From: Leucosporidium creatinivorum
Taxonomy: Eukaryota > Basidiomycota > Microbotryomycetes > Leucosporidiales > Leucosporidiaceae
DNA length: 64,000 nucleotides
NCBI GenBank assembly: GCA_001600635.1
Contig: BCKL01000014.1
Coordinates: forward strand, 200,202-264,201
Direction of reading: 5' to 3'
The stretch's first letter is position 1; each line of letters starts with the position of its first letter. Below are positions 31,895-43,406 of the stretch, piece by piece. A program made the position numbers and the translations under genes. The notes under the pieces were generated by a model. It was not told where the DNA came from. It searched no databases and saw nothing but the letters and a program-made list of their open reading frames with translations.

Positions 31895-34800
31895 TCATCC
31901 GACTCGAGAGGAAGCTTCGCCCTCCTCGACATCTACGGCGCCGGCAGAAATGTCGTCCTCCTCTGCATCCTCGGGAGTGGCGATGATGTCCTCAAAGGTG
32001 GTCGAGTCGTCCTCGGCCTCTTCAGATGCAGGGAGGATGGGTTCGGCGGAAGGAGCGGGAGGAGAAGGAGTGGCTGGAGGCGAATCGACGGTGCTGGAGG
32101 GTGCGATGATGGGCGAAGAGCTGGGACTGGGAGCTGTGGTCTGCTGTTCCACCTCGGTGACCTCAATGCCAGCCTTCTCCAACTCCTCGACAGGCAGCTG
32201 GACGGCTCCCTCCAACTCAGGCTCGATACTATCCGTTCCTCCCTCGACGTCCACCGTTCCCTCCAGTACATCCTCCTCAATGATCTCCTCCTCCGCCCTT
32301 TTGACCACCTCAGGCAGCTCAACCTCAGCGACAATCGCCCTCTTCTCCCTCTCCTGCCTCTCCTTCTCCACCCTCGCAGCCTCCTCCATAGCCTCCTTCT
32401 CCCGATGCGTAATATCGCCCATCTCGGGGTAGTGAATCTGGTCCTTGTTGAACTTGCCCTCGCCGCCGGGGACTGCTGTCCAGACTTGCTCGTCGTCGGA
32501 AGGAGGGATGAATGAGTCGGCCGAGGCGAGGGGTTCGTCGATGGGTGAGGGGATGCGAGAGTCGAGGGATTCGGTGGTGGTGGCGGTTGGTTCGGAGACG
32601 GTGGAGGAGGATGGAGGAGGCGAGGCAGTGGGCTCCTCGACGATGGCGGAGGAAAGCGAGTGAGGTTCGGCGAGGTATTCGTCGGCCTCATGAGGAGCGG
32701 GGACGGTGGGCTCGTCGATGGTAGACGAAGGGATGGGCATGGGAGCGTCCTCCTCCTGCTCCTCCTCCTCCTGTTCGAGCTCTGGCTGCTCCTCGACGAC
32801 CTCAGCTCGAACAACCGGCGCCGGCGTCTGACTCGCCCTCGACTCGTCGACCTCCTCAACGCTGACAGTCGCCTCAGGAATCGGAGCAGCCGCAGCAGCA
32901 GTCTCCATCGGCTGCTGCTCCTCCTCCTGAAGCACCGCACTCGGACTCCTCTTGCTCCCCACATTCGTCGCCGGCTCGGGGAGGGCTGGCTCCTCCTCTC
33001 CTCCCTCATCATCCTCAAACTCCTCCACCTCATACTCGGCATAATCCTCCCATTCTCCCTCATCCACCCACTCTCCCTCCTCCTCCTCCACAACAGGCTC
33101 AGGCGCAGCATAATCCCTCAGCGTCTCAAACCCCTGATACCCGCCCCTCCTACTCGCGGGATTCAAATCCGCTGGCCTGCCATCGTCCGCGAGTACAGCA
33201 CCGGGGGGAAGGACCCCACCGGGAACCATGTCCCAGACGGTGCCGTCCGAGTCGGTGAAGGTCGTGGCGGGTCTGTCTTGTCGTTCGAGGGCTTCGTCAA
33301 AGGAGGTGGGAAGAGGCGGGAGGGGAGGGGTGGGCGAGGGGATCGGGGTGGCGGACAGAGGTGTGCGAGTGCTGGTGGGGGTGGTGGTGGTGGTAGGCTC
33401 CTCGGCTTGGGATTCGACGGCGGCGGGCTCATCGCGCTTCTCCAACTCCACCTCCTTCTCCCCCTCGACTCGATTCTCCTCAATCACCCCCTCCCTATTC
33501 CCCACATCGGGCGTAGCAGGCCTGAACCTCTCCAACGGAGTAAACACCGCCTCGTCCACCACCGTCTCCACCGCCGTGGGAGTAGCGTTACGCAAGACAG
33601 AGATGATCGGCTGTCCAACTCCGCCGGCGCCGAATCCGAGGGCAATGGGGTCGAGCCCGAGGTCCGAGTCGAATAGGTCGGTGGCGTAGGCGTCCTGATC
33701 CTCTTCGTCAAGAGTGGTGGACGGGGAAGAGGAGGGCGTAGGCTCGGCGACGGGAGTGGGCTCCGAGGCGATGGCGAGAGTTGAGGGGGCAGGCGTGGGC
33801 TCGGGAGTAGGACCGGCGATGTAGGCGGCGGTAGAGAGGGGTTCGTCGAGCATGGTGCTAGCGGTTAGCTCTCCGGCGTCGGTATCCTCTTGAGGCTCGG
33901 CGACGATGGGCGAGGGCGAAGGCGAAGGCGAGGGGGTCGGGAGCTCCTCAAGCTCGAACGATACTGGCTCGGGTGTAGGAGTAGCAGTAGGCATCTGCTC
34001 CTCCTCCCCACGCTCGACCTCAGCCGTAGCGACGACAGTCTCAGCCGGCGTAGGCGTGTCGAACTCCGGCTCGGCGGCCGCGCTGGCTTCTTCCTGCTCC
34101 TGCTCCTGCTCCTCGACGAGGGCGGTAGGCGTAGGCTGAGCGACGACGGTAGGGGAGGAGGTGATGACGCTCGAAGGCTCGTCGTGAGCGTGGGCTGAGG
34201 GGTCGGTGGCGGAGGGGAATTCGGAGGGGATGTCTTGTGTCGCCGATTCGCCGGTGGGAGAGGAGGAGGACGCCTTGACGGAGGAGGAGGAGGAGGAAGA
34301 GGAAGGAGGGACCATATCCCACACGACGCCGTCCTCGTCCGTGAAAGTGGCGTCGCCTTCGGTAGGGAGGACGGGAGTGATAGAGATTGGGAGCTGCTCC
34401 TCCTCGAGGTCCAACGTCTCTCCCTCTTCATCTTCCTCATCATCCTCCTCAAACTCCTCATCCCCCTCGACGTCCTCCACCCCTTCTTCTAGCATGTCCT
34501 CCAACTCGAGCCCTCCTCCTCCCTCACCCTCCTCGACAACGGGCTGGGGCACATTAACCGGCGCGGCCTTCTTCTCCTCCTCTGCTCGTCGCGCGATCGC
34601 CCTCCTCTCCCGCTCCTCCTCCTCCTCCCTCTCCCTCCTCTGTTCCTCCCTGATCCTCTCCTGCGCCTTCTTCGCCCTCTCCGCCCTTCCCTCCCCTGCA
34701 CCTCCGGTCACAGCCGTCCGAGCAGCCTGCACAGCACTCAGCACAGCCGTCGTGACGGCCGCCGCCTCTCCCACGATCCTCGTGCTCGCGCTCTGCACGA

Positions 34801-36054
34801 CCTCGGGGAGGTTCCGCTTGACGACTTGCTCGACCTTGTCCCCTGCTCCTCCGCGGCTGACTGCTCCGGAGAGTGCAGTGGCGATTCGAAGACCTTTATC
34901 CACCACCCTCCTCTTAACGACATAAGCGCAAACGAGGCCGAAGAGCAGCAGCGCGGCCGCGAGGAGGAGTCGGTCGAGCAGGTCGGCGCGGGCGAGGGAG
35001 GTGATGAGCGCTTTGGAGGTGGTGAGGAGGGTGGAGAGGAGCGAGTATTGCTCCGAGGTTAGGGCTAGAGTGGCGGTCTGGGATTCGAGCAGCTCGTTGG
35101 AGACGGCCGAGCGGTCCACTTCTTGTTGCATGAGTTGGAGGGTGCGGCGTAGGCCGTCCGTTACGTCCGAGGTGGCCGACATGAGGGAGTCGTCGGCGCT
35201 GTTTTGTTGTCGTCAGGGTTGGGAGAGAAGGAGGGAGAGGGAACGAAGGAAGGAACCGTCAGCCAACCCTCGTCGGGTTTCCTCCTCCACTCCAGCTTTA
35301 GACAAGCCACACTCACCCATCCCCACCACCACTCTTCTTCAACCCCGAGCCTCCCCCAGCAGCTCCTCCACTTCCATTCCCAGTAGGCGTCCCCGCCCTC
35401 CCCGCCGAGGCGAACAACTCGTCCCTCGCCGACAAGCTGGATCCCAATCCCGAGGACGAGGCTTGGGAAGCTTCGATGAGACGGGAGGAGGCGATCACGG
35501 AGTGGCGGTAGAGTTTGGTTATGCTGCGTTTTCGTTCGCGAGAGTGTCAGTGAGAGGAAGAAGGGAGGAAGAAGGAGGGAGGGAGGACGAACGAGTCGAG
35601 ACGGAGTTGAATGGCTACGACGTGGTCCGCTCCTGCGCGACGGTCGCGGGATTTTTGGAGGTCGTCGACTTGGAGTTTGAGTTCCTGTTTGATGGTAGTG
35701 TAGATCCGAGCAGGAAGAGGGAGAGCGAAGGAGAGGGAGAGGGTCAGCTCTTGAAGCCCCACTCACTGCTCGCCTCGCCCAGCACCTTTATCCGAGCTGT
35801 TCGTCCGAGCTGTACAAGGGCAAACATACCTCTACATCCCTCTTGACTCGACTCAATTCCCTCCTGGCGTCATTAGCCAACTGATCATGCAAGCTACGAT
35901 CCTTAGCGCTGCTCAGTTGAGGCAATTGATGAGATTCCAAGTCGTTCAACCTGTTGGCGAGGGAGGCGACTAGTTGTAATAGTTGGTCCGGGAGGGTTGG
36001 AGGAGGGGGAGCTGCTCGAGGAGGGGCGACGGGAGTGTGGGCGGGGGGAGGCAT
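31895..36054 (-). CDS. SEC20: Sec20 (BNIP1-type) ER SNARE with an exceptionally long acidic C-terminal region
   Basis: Exons 36054-35830, 35684-35593, 35523-35317 and 35198-31895 code 1,275 residues. After a Pro-rich start and a coiled coil (ELKLQVDDLQKSRDRRAGA) comes the Sec20 SNARE region: SLMSATSDVTDGLRRTLQLM, NELLESQTATL and SLARADLLDRLLLAAALLLF, the last entering the membrane anchor. Sec20 works with Ufe1 and Use1 in Golgi-to-ER retrograde fusion. Yeast Sec20 has a lumenal tail of roughly 100 residues that ends HDEL. Here the tail exceeds 950 residues, is Glu/Pro/Ser/Thr-rich, repeats the segment DGVVWDMVPP / DGTVWDMVPG and ends EASSRVG without HDEL. The whole tail is one open frame in the last exon. 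If the topology is conserved, this acidic region lies in the ER lumen. The tail's function is unknown. Confidence 0.88.
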
Positions 36055-36477
36055 GATGGGAGACGTGTGCTCAGGTGGTGGAGGAGTGAGAGAGAGAGGG
36101 GAAGGAGCTGTAGCTGGGTAGGTGGGTAGGAGGGAGCTGTAGCTGATGAGATGGCTTAAGCTGTAGCGAGGTAGAGGCGAGAGACAGAGGCGGAGAGAGA
36201 GGCGAGAGAGGGAAGAGCGGGAGAGAGAGTCGCGTCGAGCCTGTCCAAGTCGGAGCAAGGAAGAGGGTGTGTAAGGCAGGCGAGTCCCCTCTAGTCCAAT
36301 CTGTAGCCTTGTAGCTCGTCTGACTCGATGCCGAAGACCGAGCTGGAAGTGGTCGATGTCCAAGCCTTCCTCGGTCGTTGATGCCGTCGGCCTTAGCTTG
36401 GGAGCGGATTCGCTCCTTGACTTCCTACTTTCATCCCTCCTTCGTCTCCCCTCTCTTCGACTACTCGACTACAGATC
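36055..36477. promoter_or_regulatory. Divergent SEC20 / MGE1 promoter with three AGCTGTAGC motifs
   Basis: The two start codons lie 423 bases apart on opposite strands. On the plus strand, AGCTGTAGC occurs at 36106, 36135 and 36159, each with at most one flanking change. GTAGC occurs again near 36300. The same word is frequent in other promoters of this window, which suggests a recurrent factor site. That role is inference. Confidence 0.55.
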
Positions 36478-37298
36478 ATGCTTCGTGCTACTTCATCCCT
36501 CCTTCGCACTGCTGCACCTCGTCACGTCACTCCTGCAGCCCTTCGCTTCTTGCCTTCAACCGTTGCTTCCCCTCGCTTCTACTCGGACGCACCACCAGCA
36601 GCCGAAGCACCCGCATCAGACGCCACTCCTTCAGAAGCCGATGCCAAGCTAGCAGAAGTTACAAAGCAGTTGGAGGAAAAGTCCAAGTTGGTAGCAGAAC
36701 TCAAGGTCAGTCCTCATTACAGTCCTCGCCGAAAACATTGCGGAAAGCGTCCCAAGTCGGCTGACCTCTCTCATATTCTAACCCGACTACAAGGACGCCC
36801 GTCTCCGCTCCCTAGCCGATTTTGAGAACCTCCAAAAAATCTCTGTACGCGAGAAGCAGCAAGCCAAGGACTTTGCCCTCACCTCCTTCGCCAAGGACCT
36901 CATCTCCTCCATCGACATCATCTCTCTCGCGCTCAAATCCATCCCCGCCGAGCGCCTCACTCCCTCCGCCGATAAGGATCTATTGGACCTGCATATGGGT
37001 GTGACGCTTACGAAGAAGGAGATTGAGAAGGTCTTGAAGAGGCATGGAATCGTCCCCTTTAACCCCGAGGGACAGCAGTTTGATCCCAACCTTCATGAGG
37101 CGCTTTACCAGGCTCCGGTGCCAGGGAAGGAGGCCGGGTCGGTGCTCGAGTGCCAGGAGATTGGATGTGAGTTTCGGAGGGGAGGAACTTGATCGCCGAA
37201 CGCTGAGGAAGCTGACTCTCCATTCGGCTTGAACAGACATGATCAAGGACCGTCTCCTCCGTCCCGCCAAGGTCGGAGTCGTCCTCTCCCAGGAGTAA
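36478..37298 (+). CDS. MGE1: Mitochondrial GrpE nucleotide exchange factor
   Basis: Exons 36478-36705, 36794-37166 and 37237-37298 code 220 residues. The N-terminus is an Arg/Ser-rich targeting peptide (MLRATSSLLRTAAPRHVTPA). A coiled coil follows (LAEVTKQLEEKSKLVAELKD), then the GrpE core RLRSLADFENLQKISVREKQ, DIISLALKSIP, the LTKKEIEKVLKRHGI segment with GQQFDPNLHEALYQ, and the end YMIKDRLLRPAKVGVVL. GrpE releases ADP from the mitochondrial Hsp70 during import and folding. The length and all motifs match. The gene is divergent from SEC20. Confidence 0.95.
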
Positions 37299-37816
37299 AA
37301 TGGTATCGCACTAGAAGTTGGAGGAGGAGGAGAGGAGCGCCGAGGGAGCAGGGGAGTCGGCGCCCGAGTCGAGACGATGTGATTAGCAACCCCCACCCAC
37401 CCCCCTGTAGAAGAATAGTACTCAAAAGCTGCTCGCACGTAGCACACCCAACAACGCATTTCACCCCTCGATATCTTGACGTTCGAGCGCGCGATGAGCC
37501 GAGCGAACCGCCGAGATGGGGTCACTAGAGCGCTGCTGTAGCTTGGGGAGAGCAGCATCGATATGATCAGTACTACAGCTGTCTATCCCAGACTCTTCGC
37601 TCACTGTAGCCCAACTCCCAACCTCAGCCGCGGCCCCCCCTTCCCTCCTCGAGCTATGTAGCCAGCTCCGGCATCTCTCCTCCCTCCCTCCTCTCCCTCA
37701 GCTCATCTCACATCGTCTCTCTCAGCTCCAAGCGCGCTACCAGCTTCTTTACTTCACTCCAACACCTCGTCGGCTCGCTCCCTCCCTACCCAGCTCTCCA
37801 GCTCACCTCCAAACGC
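37299..37816. other. Intergenic region upstream of the thioesterase gene
   Basis: This 518-base spacer between two plus-strand genes ends in a strong pyrimidine-rich run from about 37610 to 37810, as expected for a fungal promoter and leader. I see no gene or repeat. Confidence 0.45.
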
Positions 37817-38916
37817 ATGGCCGCCTCCAAACGCTTCACCTCGCTCGTATGGGAAGCCTTCCGCTCAAACGGGGGGCACGACGCCAATTGTTTTGGGCAT
37901 TTCAAGGTGCGCTTCCCTCCCTGCTTCCTCCCTCTGCGAGAAGCTGAGCTGACGCGGAGCTGGTGGGGCGCGCGCGGATGGCTTGAAACCAGGTGCTAGA
38001 TGCCAAGCCGGGCTGGGTGAGGGGGAGTATGGTCGTGCAGAAACATCAGGGTGAGCTCTCCCGCTGCTGCTGCCTGGGTGGAGCTCGCTCGCTGACCTTC
38101 CTCCGAGCTCAGTCAACCGACTCGGGTCCGTCGCTCTCTCCTTCTCCCTCCCTTCTCCCCCCCCCTGCTGGCCTGCGCCGGATTGGGATATGAGCTAACG
38201 AGAAGACGCTACAGATCCCTACACGGTGGAGTGACAGCCTCTCTCGTCGATACGATTGGCTCTCTCTCGCTCTCGACTAAAGGGATGTGGATGACGGGGG
38301 TGAGTACCGATATTGGGGTGACGTGAGTGGTCGCATCTTCTTCTCTGTCTGTTCCATAGCGGCAGAGGACGTGCAGGAGGAGTGCGAGAGCTGACCTTGA
38401 GGTGCTCGGCGTTCCCCCCTTCCCCCTCCTCCTTCCCCTCCTTCCTTCCCTGCCCATCTCTCCTCTGCACTTGTCGGAATCGCCTACTGATGTACAGATA
38501 CGTCCGCGCCGCCCTCCTCGGCGAAGAAGTCTTGCTGAAAGGGGAGGTAGTGGGCCAAGGTCCGTTTCTCATCCCCCCTTCCCCCCTCCCCGCTCCCTCT
38601 TCCTCCTCTCGGCGCTCGCTGATTCTCGCCGCTGCGTTGGCGCGGGACAGGCAAAACCCTAGCGTACACGAGGATAGAGATGCATTCCGCTAAAACGGGC
38701 AAACTGCTGGCATTCGGTTCGTCCTTGTCCTTTCTCTCCCTCTCCCTCCTTGCTTCTTCTCCCACCCTCCCCCGACAAAGATGAAAGAGAGAGGCTAACA
38801 AGCGGTGTGATGTTCGAATAGGGACGCACACCAAATTCATCCAGCAAGCGCTCAAGAGTCCGGAGAATGTGAGGTTCGATGAGGAGGGCGAGAGGGAGCT
38901 GCCGAGGGAGGCGTGA
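37817..38916 (+). CDS. ACOT13-like hotdog-fold acyl-CoA thioesterase
   Basis: Seven exons (37817-37906, 37993-38050, 38113-38125, 38215-38322, 38498-38559, 38651-38716, 38822-38916) code 163 residues. The hotdog motif is clear: VNRLGSLHGGVTASLVDTIG holds the His-Gly-Gly turn and the Asp that activates the catalytic water. STDIGVTYVRAALLGEEV and the C-terminal strands LAYTRIEMHSA and LLAFGTHTKFI follow. ACOT13-type enzymes hydrolyse medium- and long-chain acyl-CoA. The third exon is only 13 bases and encodes part of the VNRLG segment. All phases agree. No peroxisomal or mitochondrial signal is obvious. Confidence 0.92.
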
Positions 38917-39664
38917 GGCGGGGGAGACATGAGCGGGAGTCGGAGGGCTTGAGCAGGGAGGGGGAATATAGAAGACGGGGGGCGGTGGCAGAGGGATGAG
39001 ATCTAGCTTTTTCAAAACTTCTTCTTCCTCTGTCGAGCGGCGGAGATGGCCGCACGGAGCAGAGAAGCAGAGAGTGGGCGATATGAGCCGAGCGGCAGCG
39101 CCGAGCTTGAGCTGGTTCTTGCTGGTTGATCGTAGATGTGTAGTTTGGATCACGATGTCTCCTTCGAGGTCCTTGGGGGAGTTGAAGGGTCTGCCGTCCC
39201 TGCTCGTCGTCTACAGACTTCACTGAGCGCCGACGCTCCTCCTAAGGCTTAAGCTCGGCTCGGGGGAGTCTGCTCCGGCTCGCTCAGCGTGTGTTGCACC
39301 GTCTCGAGACGCCTGCGCACTCAGCTCAAAGTTAGCGCCCTTCCGATATCACTTTACTTCAGAAGCCAGCCAGTTTTCCGGGGCGCCAGCCCGGTGCACT
39401 ATCGCCCAAGAAAGCTCGCTTCGCTTCTCGCTTGCTCCTCATCCTCATGGTATGTACTAGGCATCTCAGGTGTACAAAGTAGTACAACGTTTTACCTCCG
39501 CCGACGTACAGCAAGCTCATCTCGGCTTCCTTGCCCTGCTCGCCTCCAGAGCCATCGCCGAGCAGCGGAGGCGGGTTCGACACGGCGCAGCTAGTGAAGT
39601 TGTCTACAGGCGTAGCGGTGTCAGCTAGCTGTCTACCTCTTCTTTGCTCACTGAGCTTACAGAG
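38917..39664. other. Convergent spacer between the thioesterase and F-box-like gene 2
   Basis: About 750 bases with transcript ends from both sides. A few splice-like motifs occur (for example a branch-like GTCAGCTAGC near 39625), but no frame shows family similarity. I see nothing else in it. Confidence 0.4.
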
Positions 39665-40853
39665 CTAAGGCGCAGATCCTGGCAAGCCCCATCGGAACAC
39701 GATCCCTCTGGCCTTGCACTCGGCCGCCAGCTCCTCGACATGGACGGGCGTTGGCGGTGCGTTTACCACGACGAGGGTCTTGAGATACGACAGTGAGCGA
39801 TGTCCCGCTCGAAGCAACTCCACTTCTTGCGCAAAATCGTGGTCGGGCGACCGAGTGGTCAGACCGAGGTAATTGAGGGGCGGAGATTTCGTGTTGAGCC
39901 TCGTTGATGTGGAGGATGTATAGCGAGGAGCAAATTCGGAGCATGGCGAAAAGAGGCCGCACTAGGTCGACACGAGAGGTAATTTCGAGGACGAGAGCGG
40001 AGATGCGCAGAGGCTCGCTGGGGAGGACAGCAAGGGAGTCCGCCACCGGTACGTTTGTGAGGTCGTCAGTCGACCAGGTAACTTGTATAGACACGCAATA
40101 CGTGGAGGCGCGTAAGAGTGCCAGTATGAGCTGCAACGGCGTGTAGGCTCCGAGAGGAGTGAAGAGCTTGAGATGCAGATGGGCGAGGCGGAAAGGGAGC
40201 GGAGTTGACAGAGGGGGCGTCGGTCCCCTGATACCCACCCCCAGCGCTAGGCGTAGGTCGGTGAGATCTGCGTGACAGGATAGTGTTCAGCACGCCGCCG
40301 AGGCGCTCGCCGGGCGAGCAGGCGTACCTTTGAAGGCAGGCTGATACAGGCTCTTCGCGCTTATGCATCCCACGCCGCAGAAGTAAAGCTTCTGAACTCC
40401 CTCAAGTCTCCCCATCGCCCGCTCCACGAGTGGGCCGTCGAGCAATTTCTTGTCGGGGTGGGCGGCAATCCTAACGTAGCGCGTAGGCCTGCTGTGGCGC
40501 TCCGTCGCCAGGAGCTTCTTGATAGTCGAGTCGGCATTGATATGGAGCGCTTCCCACAGCATTCTCTGGGCCTCATCCGCCCAGAAGGAGCAAACGAGCG
40601 ATGCTTGACGAAGGAAAGCTCGGCGATCGCAGGAGTCTGCCGTGCTGTAGAAGAGCAGATGTGGGAGTTCTGCTCCTAGCTGGATGACTTGGAGCTGGAG
40701 CTCCGGAGGTAGGCGAGGCTCCCTCTCGGGGTTGATCTCGAGGTTGGCGAACTGAGCGTCGAGCTGAGCCTGTCGCTCTTTCTTGAGCTTCCTCCTCGCT
40801 GCTCCCGAGCGTTTGCCGTGTGCTGTAGGCTGTTGGGGTGGCTGAGCTTCCAT
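39665..40853 (-). CDS. F-box-like protein, member 2 (A type), with an apparent frameshift near the C-terminus
   Basis: Exon 1 (40853-40328) encodes MEAQPPQQPTAHGKRSGAA, an F-box-like segment (RLPPELQLQVIQLGAEL, RRAFLRQASLVCSFWADEAQ) and the Leu-rich middle. Exon 2 begins at 40267 with DLTDLRLALGVGIRG. Up to about 39895 the frame follows its relatives. Beyond that, the family-like C-terminus (HDFAQEVELLRAGHRSLSYL, HVEELAAECKARGIVFRW) lies in the next frame and ends at 39665. A one-base indel between about 39855 and 39895 is the simplest explanation. The unshifted frame ends at 39657 with an unrelated tail. The start follows the relatives; an in-frame ATG further upstream is unlikely. It is back to back with member 3 at 41614. 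Confidence 0.7.
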
Positions 40854-41613
40854 CCTTGCGAGTGTGCGAAGCTGTAGCGAGCGAAGAGATGGGAGAAGCG
40901 AGCGAGCAACGATGAGGAAGGAGGGAGAGAGGCGAAACGGCAATTCTGCTCTTTCTCTCCCTACAACCTCTCGCCTTGCTCTGCTTTCGACTCGACTTGA
41001 ACGGGACTGCAAGCTGGATAGGAAGCTACAGGACTACTACCTCGACAGCTCTACACCTCGCCTCGCCTGCTCCTTCTCTACCGCTCTCGGATCGCTCGCT
41101 CGACGTGGAAGCTCGCTCAGCTGCTCTGCGACTTGAACGCTTGGCTCGAGGTGAGTTGAGCGCTTCTAGCTTGTAGATTTGAAAGCGCTGTAGGGACTTG
41201 CTGGAGTTCAGCCCCGGCTAGCAAGGTGGCAGAGGCGAGCGAGCTCGATGCGGACGAGGAGGCGGCTCGTGCACTGTTGACATGGCGGATCTTGGGTCGA
41301 CTGTAGCTCGCTAGGCGCTGTTAGAGAGCACAGAAGACCTCCGAGAGATCACAGAATTGACCTCGACCTTCTCTCTTCCTCGCAGATCGCTCGGCGCTCC
41401 CATCGTCGGCTTTGCTCGCTCGCTGCTGCTTTCGCGTGACAGACTCGATAGCTGGTAAGTAGCAGAAAAACCTCTGAAGCGTCATGAGAACCTTCCCTCA
41501 CACTCTGCGCTCTCTACAGCTCCCCATCCGGCTTCCCCCTCCTTCGGCGCACGCCTCTCCTCCTTCGCATCACCCACCTCGCTCCTTGACTCGCCTCTTC
41601 GCTCGCCTCCGAC
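40854..41613. repeat. Divergent promoter module, copy 2
   Basis: These 760 bases lie between A-type member 2 and B-type member 3. Long blocks match copy 3 (57549-58315), for example the segment around 41200-41330, which contains ggaggcggctcgtgcactgt, and the TTGACATGGCGGAT region. Near its right end a GTAAGT donor (41456) and an acceptor just before 41521 outline a 5' leader intron for the B gene. The A side carries the same run of CTACAG motifs as the other copies. Confidence 0.75.
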
Positions 41614-42947
41614 ATGGTCGACGAAGCTTCGCCCTCACCTACACCACCCACTGCGCATGGGAAGCGTTCAGGAGCCGCTCGAAGGAAGCTTCAGAAGGAG
41701 AGGCAGGCGCACCTCGATGCCCAGTTCGCCAACCTCGACCTCGAGCTCAAGCCGGATGAACCGCCTCGTCTACCACCCGAGGTTCAGCTTCGAGTGATCC
41801 AAATGGGCGGAGAGGCTCTCGATGCCCCGAGCTACAGCAGCCCTCGGGCTCGCCGCCGTCGTGCTTTCCTTCGTGAGGCCTCCCTCGTCTGCTCGCTGTG
41901 GAGAGTTGAAGCACAACGACTCTTATGGAGCGCTCCTCACCTGCGCTCCGACAACGAGATCCGGTCCTTCTTGCTCAGCCCAAGTGCAGAACGGACTACC
42001 TCCTCCCTCGTGTTCTCACCGACCAGGAGAGATCCGCCTGCCGTCGCTGTCGCCCGCGCCAATGCCCTCGATGGGCGCCTCGTCGAGCTCGGCATCGATG
42101 CCTGTCATGGGCTGAGCTCCCTCCGCCTCGAGCAAGTGTCGGACCTAGACCCACTCGTCTTCTACCGACCGGCACTTGAGCGTGAGGCCCTCCATGTCTT
42201 CGCGGAAGCTCGCCGCTGACGAACGCCTTACAGAGCTGAGCTCTCTGGAGATCAAAGAGACAGTCAGATTCTCTCCTCCATCTTCTCTGCTACCTACCAC
42301 ACCGCTTCTTAGCCTCAAGATCCTTCGCGTCGAACTCGTTCAACTCAATGCCGCGCAGACCGTCCCAGCCGAGCTCGTCGTTTCGCTGTTGAGCTCAGTA
42401 ACGTTCGCCGCCGGGTTGGACGTATTTGCTCAACCTTTCAGGATCACCTGGGCCAACATAGCTAGCTACACACCTCCCTATCCTTTCGTGGACCCTCAGG
42501 AGCTAGAAGTGCTCCGGCTCCGCTTCGGTTCGCCTTCCCTCTTCCTCCTCCTCCCACTCCTTCAGCTCCTTGAGCAATGTCACCACCTCAAGCATTCTAT
42601 TCTGAACTACCCTAGCGCCACCCTGTTCGACGCCCTACCACAGCCCATCGAGCGACTCACCCTCTCCAGCTTCAGCTCTCCCACCGAGCATCCTCCCGAT
42701 TTGCAGAGTGTAGCAGCTCTACTCAAGGCCGATCACTACTCTCTATCAAAACTCGAAAAGCTTTCCTTCTTGTGGGACGAGCCGCTGCATTACGTTGGGC
42801 TGGCGGTTCTGGAGAAGGTGTGCAGGTGGAGAGGCATCGAATTCGATTCCACCCGTGCTAAGGAGGGAGACCTGGTAAGTCCTTCTCTGGAGCATAGCTA
42901 TTGGGAGGCTCACACTCACCCTCTTGCCACTTGCGCAGTGGCTGTAG
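41614..42947 (+). CDS. F-box-like protein, member 3 (B type)
   Basis: Exons 41614-42181, 42234-42874 and 42939-42947 give 405 residues. The third exon adds only TGG CTG and the stop. If the last intron is not used, the frame instead runs to 43000. The signature PPTAHGKRSGAARRKLQKE is followed by LPPEVQLRVIQMGGEAL and RRAFLREASLVCSLWRVEAQ, then Leu-rich strands (LLSLKILRVELVQL, IERLTLSSF, LLKADHYSLSKLEKLSFL). The position of the first intron is the same as in the other members. Like them it probably acts as a substrate adaptor of an SCF ligase. That is inference from the F-box-like segment alone, since no target-binding domain is recognisable. Confidence 0.82.
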
Positions 42948-43406
42948 CTGTAGCCTCGGAACACAATCTCGAGCTCAGTCGAACCACGCCGGCTTCATAA
43001 AGCCACCCGAGGAGTCGGAAGCAAGGGTGCGGGGTGCTGAGGGCATCACGAGTCGCAAGAATGATATGTACGATTCTACTCGAGCTTTTCCGCCTTGAGC
43101 GGAGGCCACGGCTCAACAGCGGGACCGCGAGAGAAGAGATTAAGTTTGTCAAGCGCCGAGCTCCCTCCCTCTAAATGGCTCACGTTGTGCTTCTAGTGAT
43201 ATACACTGCTGCACACATAATATGGAACTTTCTGTTTTGCGCAGATTCGACAGATTCTCGCTGATTTCGGAGGTTCTGTCGCAGAGGAGCTGATTCGCCG
43301 ATCCGGCAACGAGCCCAAAGTCTCTAGGCGGCTCCCTTCACACATATAGGGCTATAATCCAGCTCTATTCTCTCCAAAAAAACTTTTTCAACCGAGCAAC
43401 TCCTCC
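42948..43406. other. Convergent spacer, locally AT-richer than its surroundings
   Basis: This 459-base stretch between two converging genes includes the AT-richer segments 43180-43240 and 43330-43395, unusual for this window. They probably carry polyadenylation signals. No gene or repeat is seen. Confidence 0.4.

Noticed and set aside
31933-33111. A 392-codon Arg-rich open frame overlapping the SEC20 tail
   Set aside because: It is the shifted reading of the Glu-rich repeats on the same strand, and such composition makes long false frames. It has no start context, splice support or motif.
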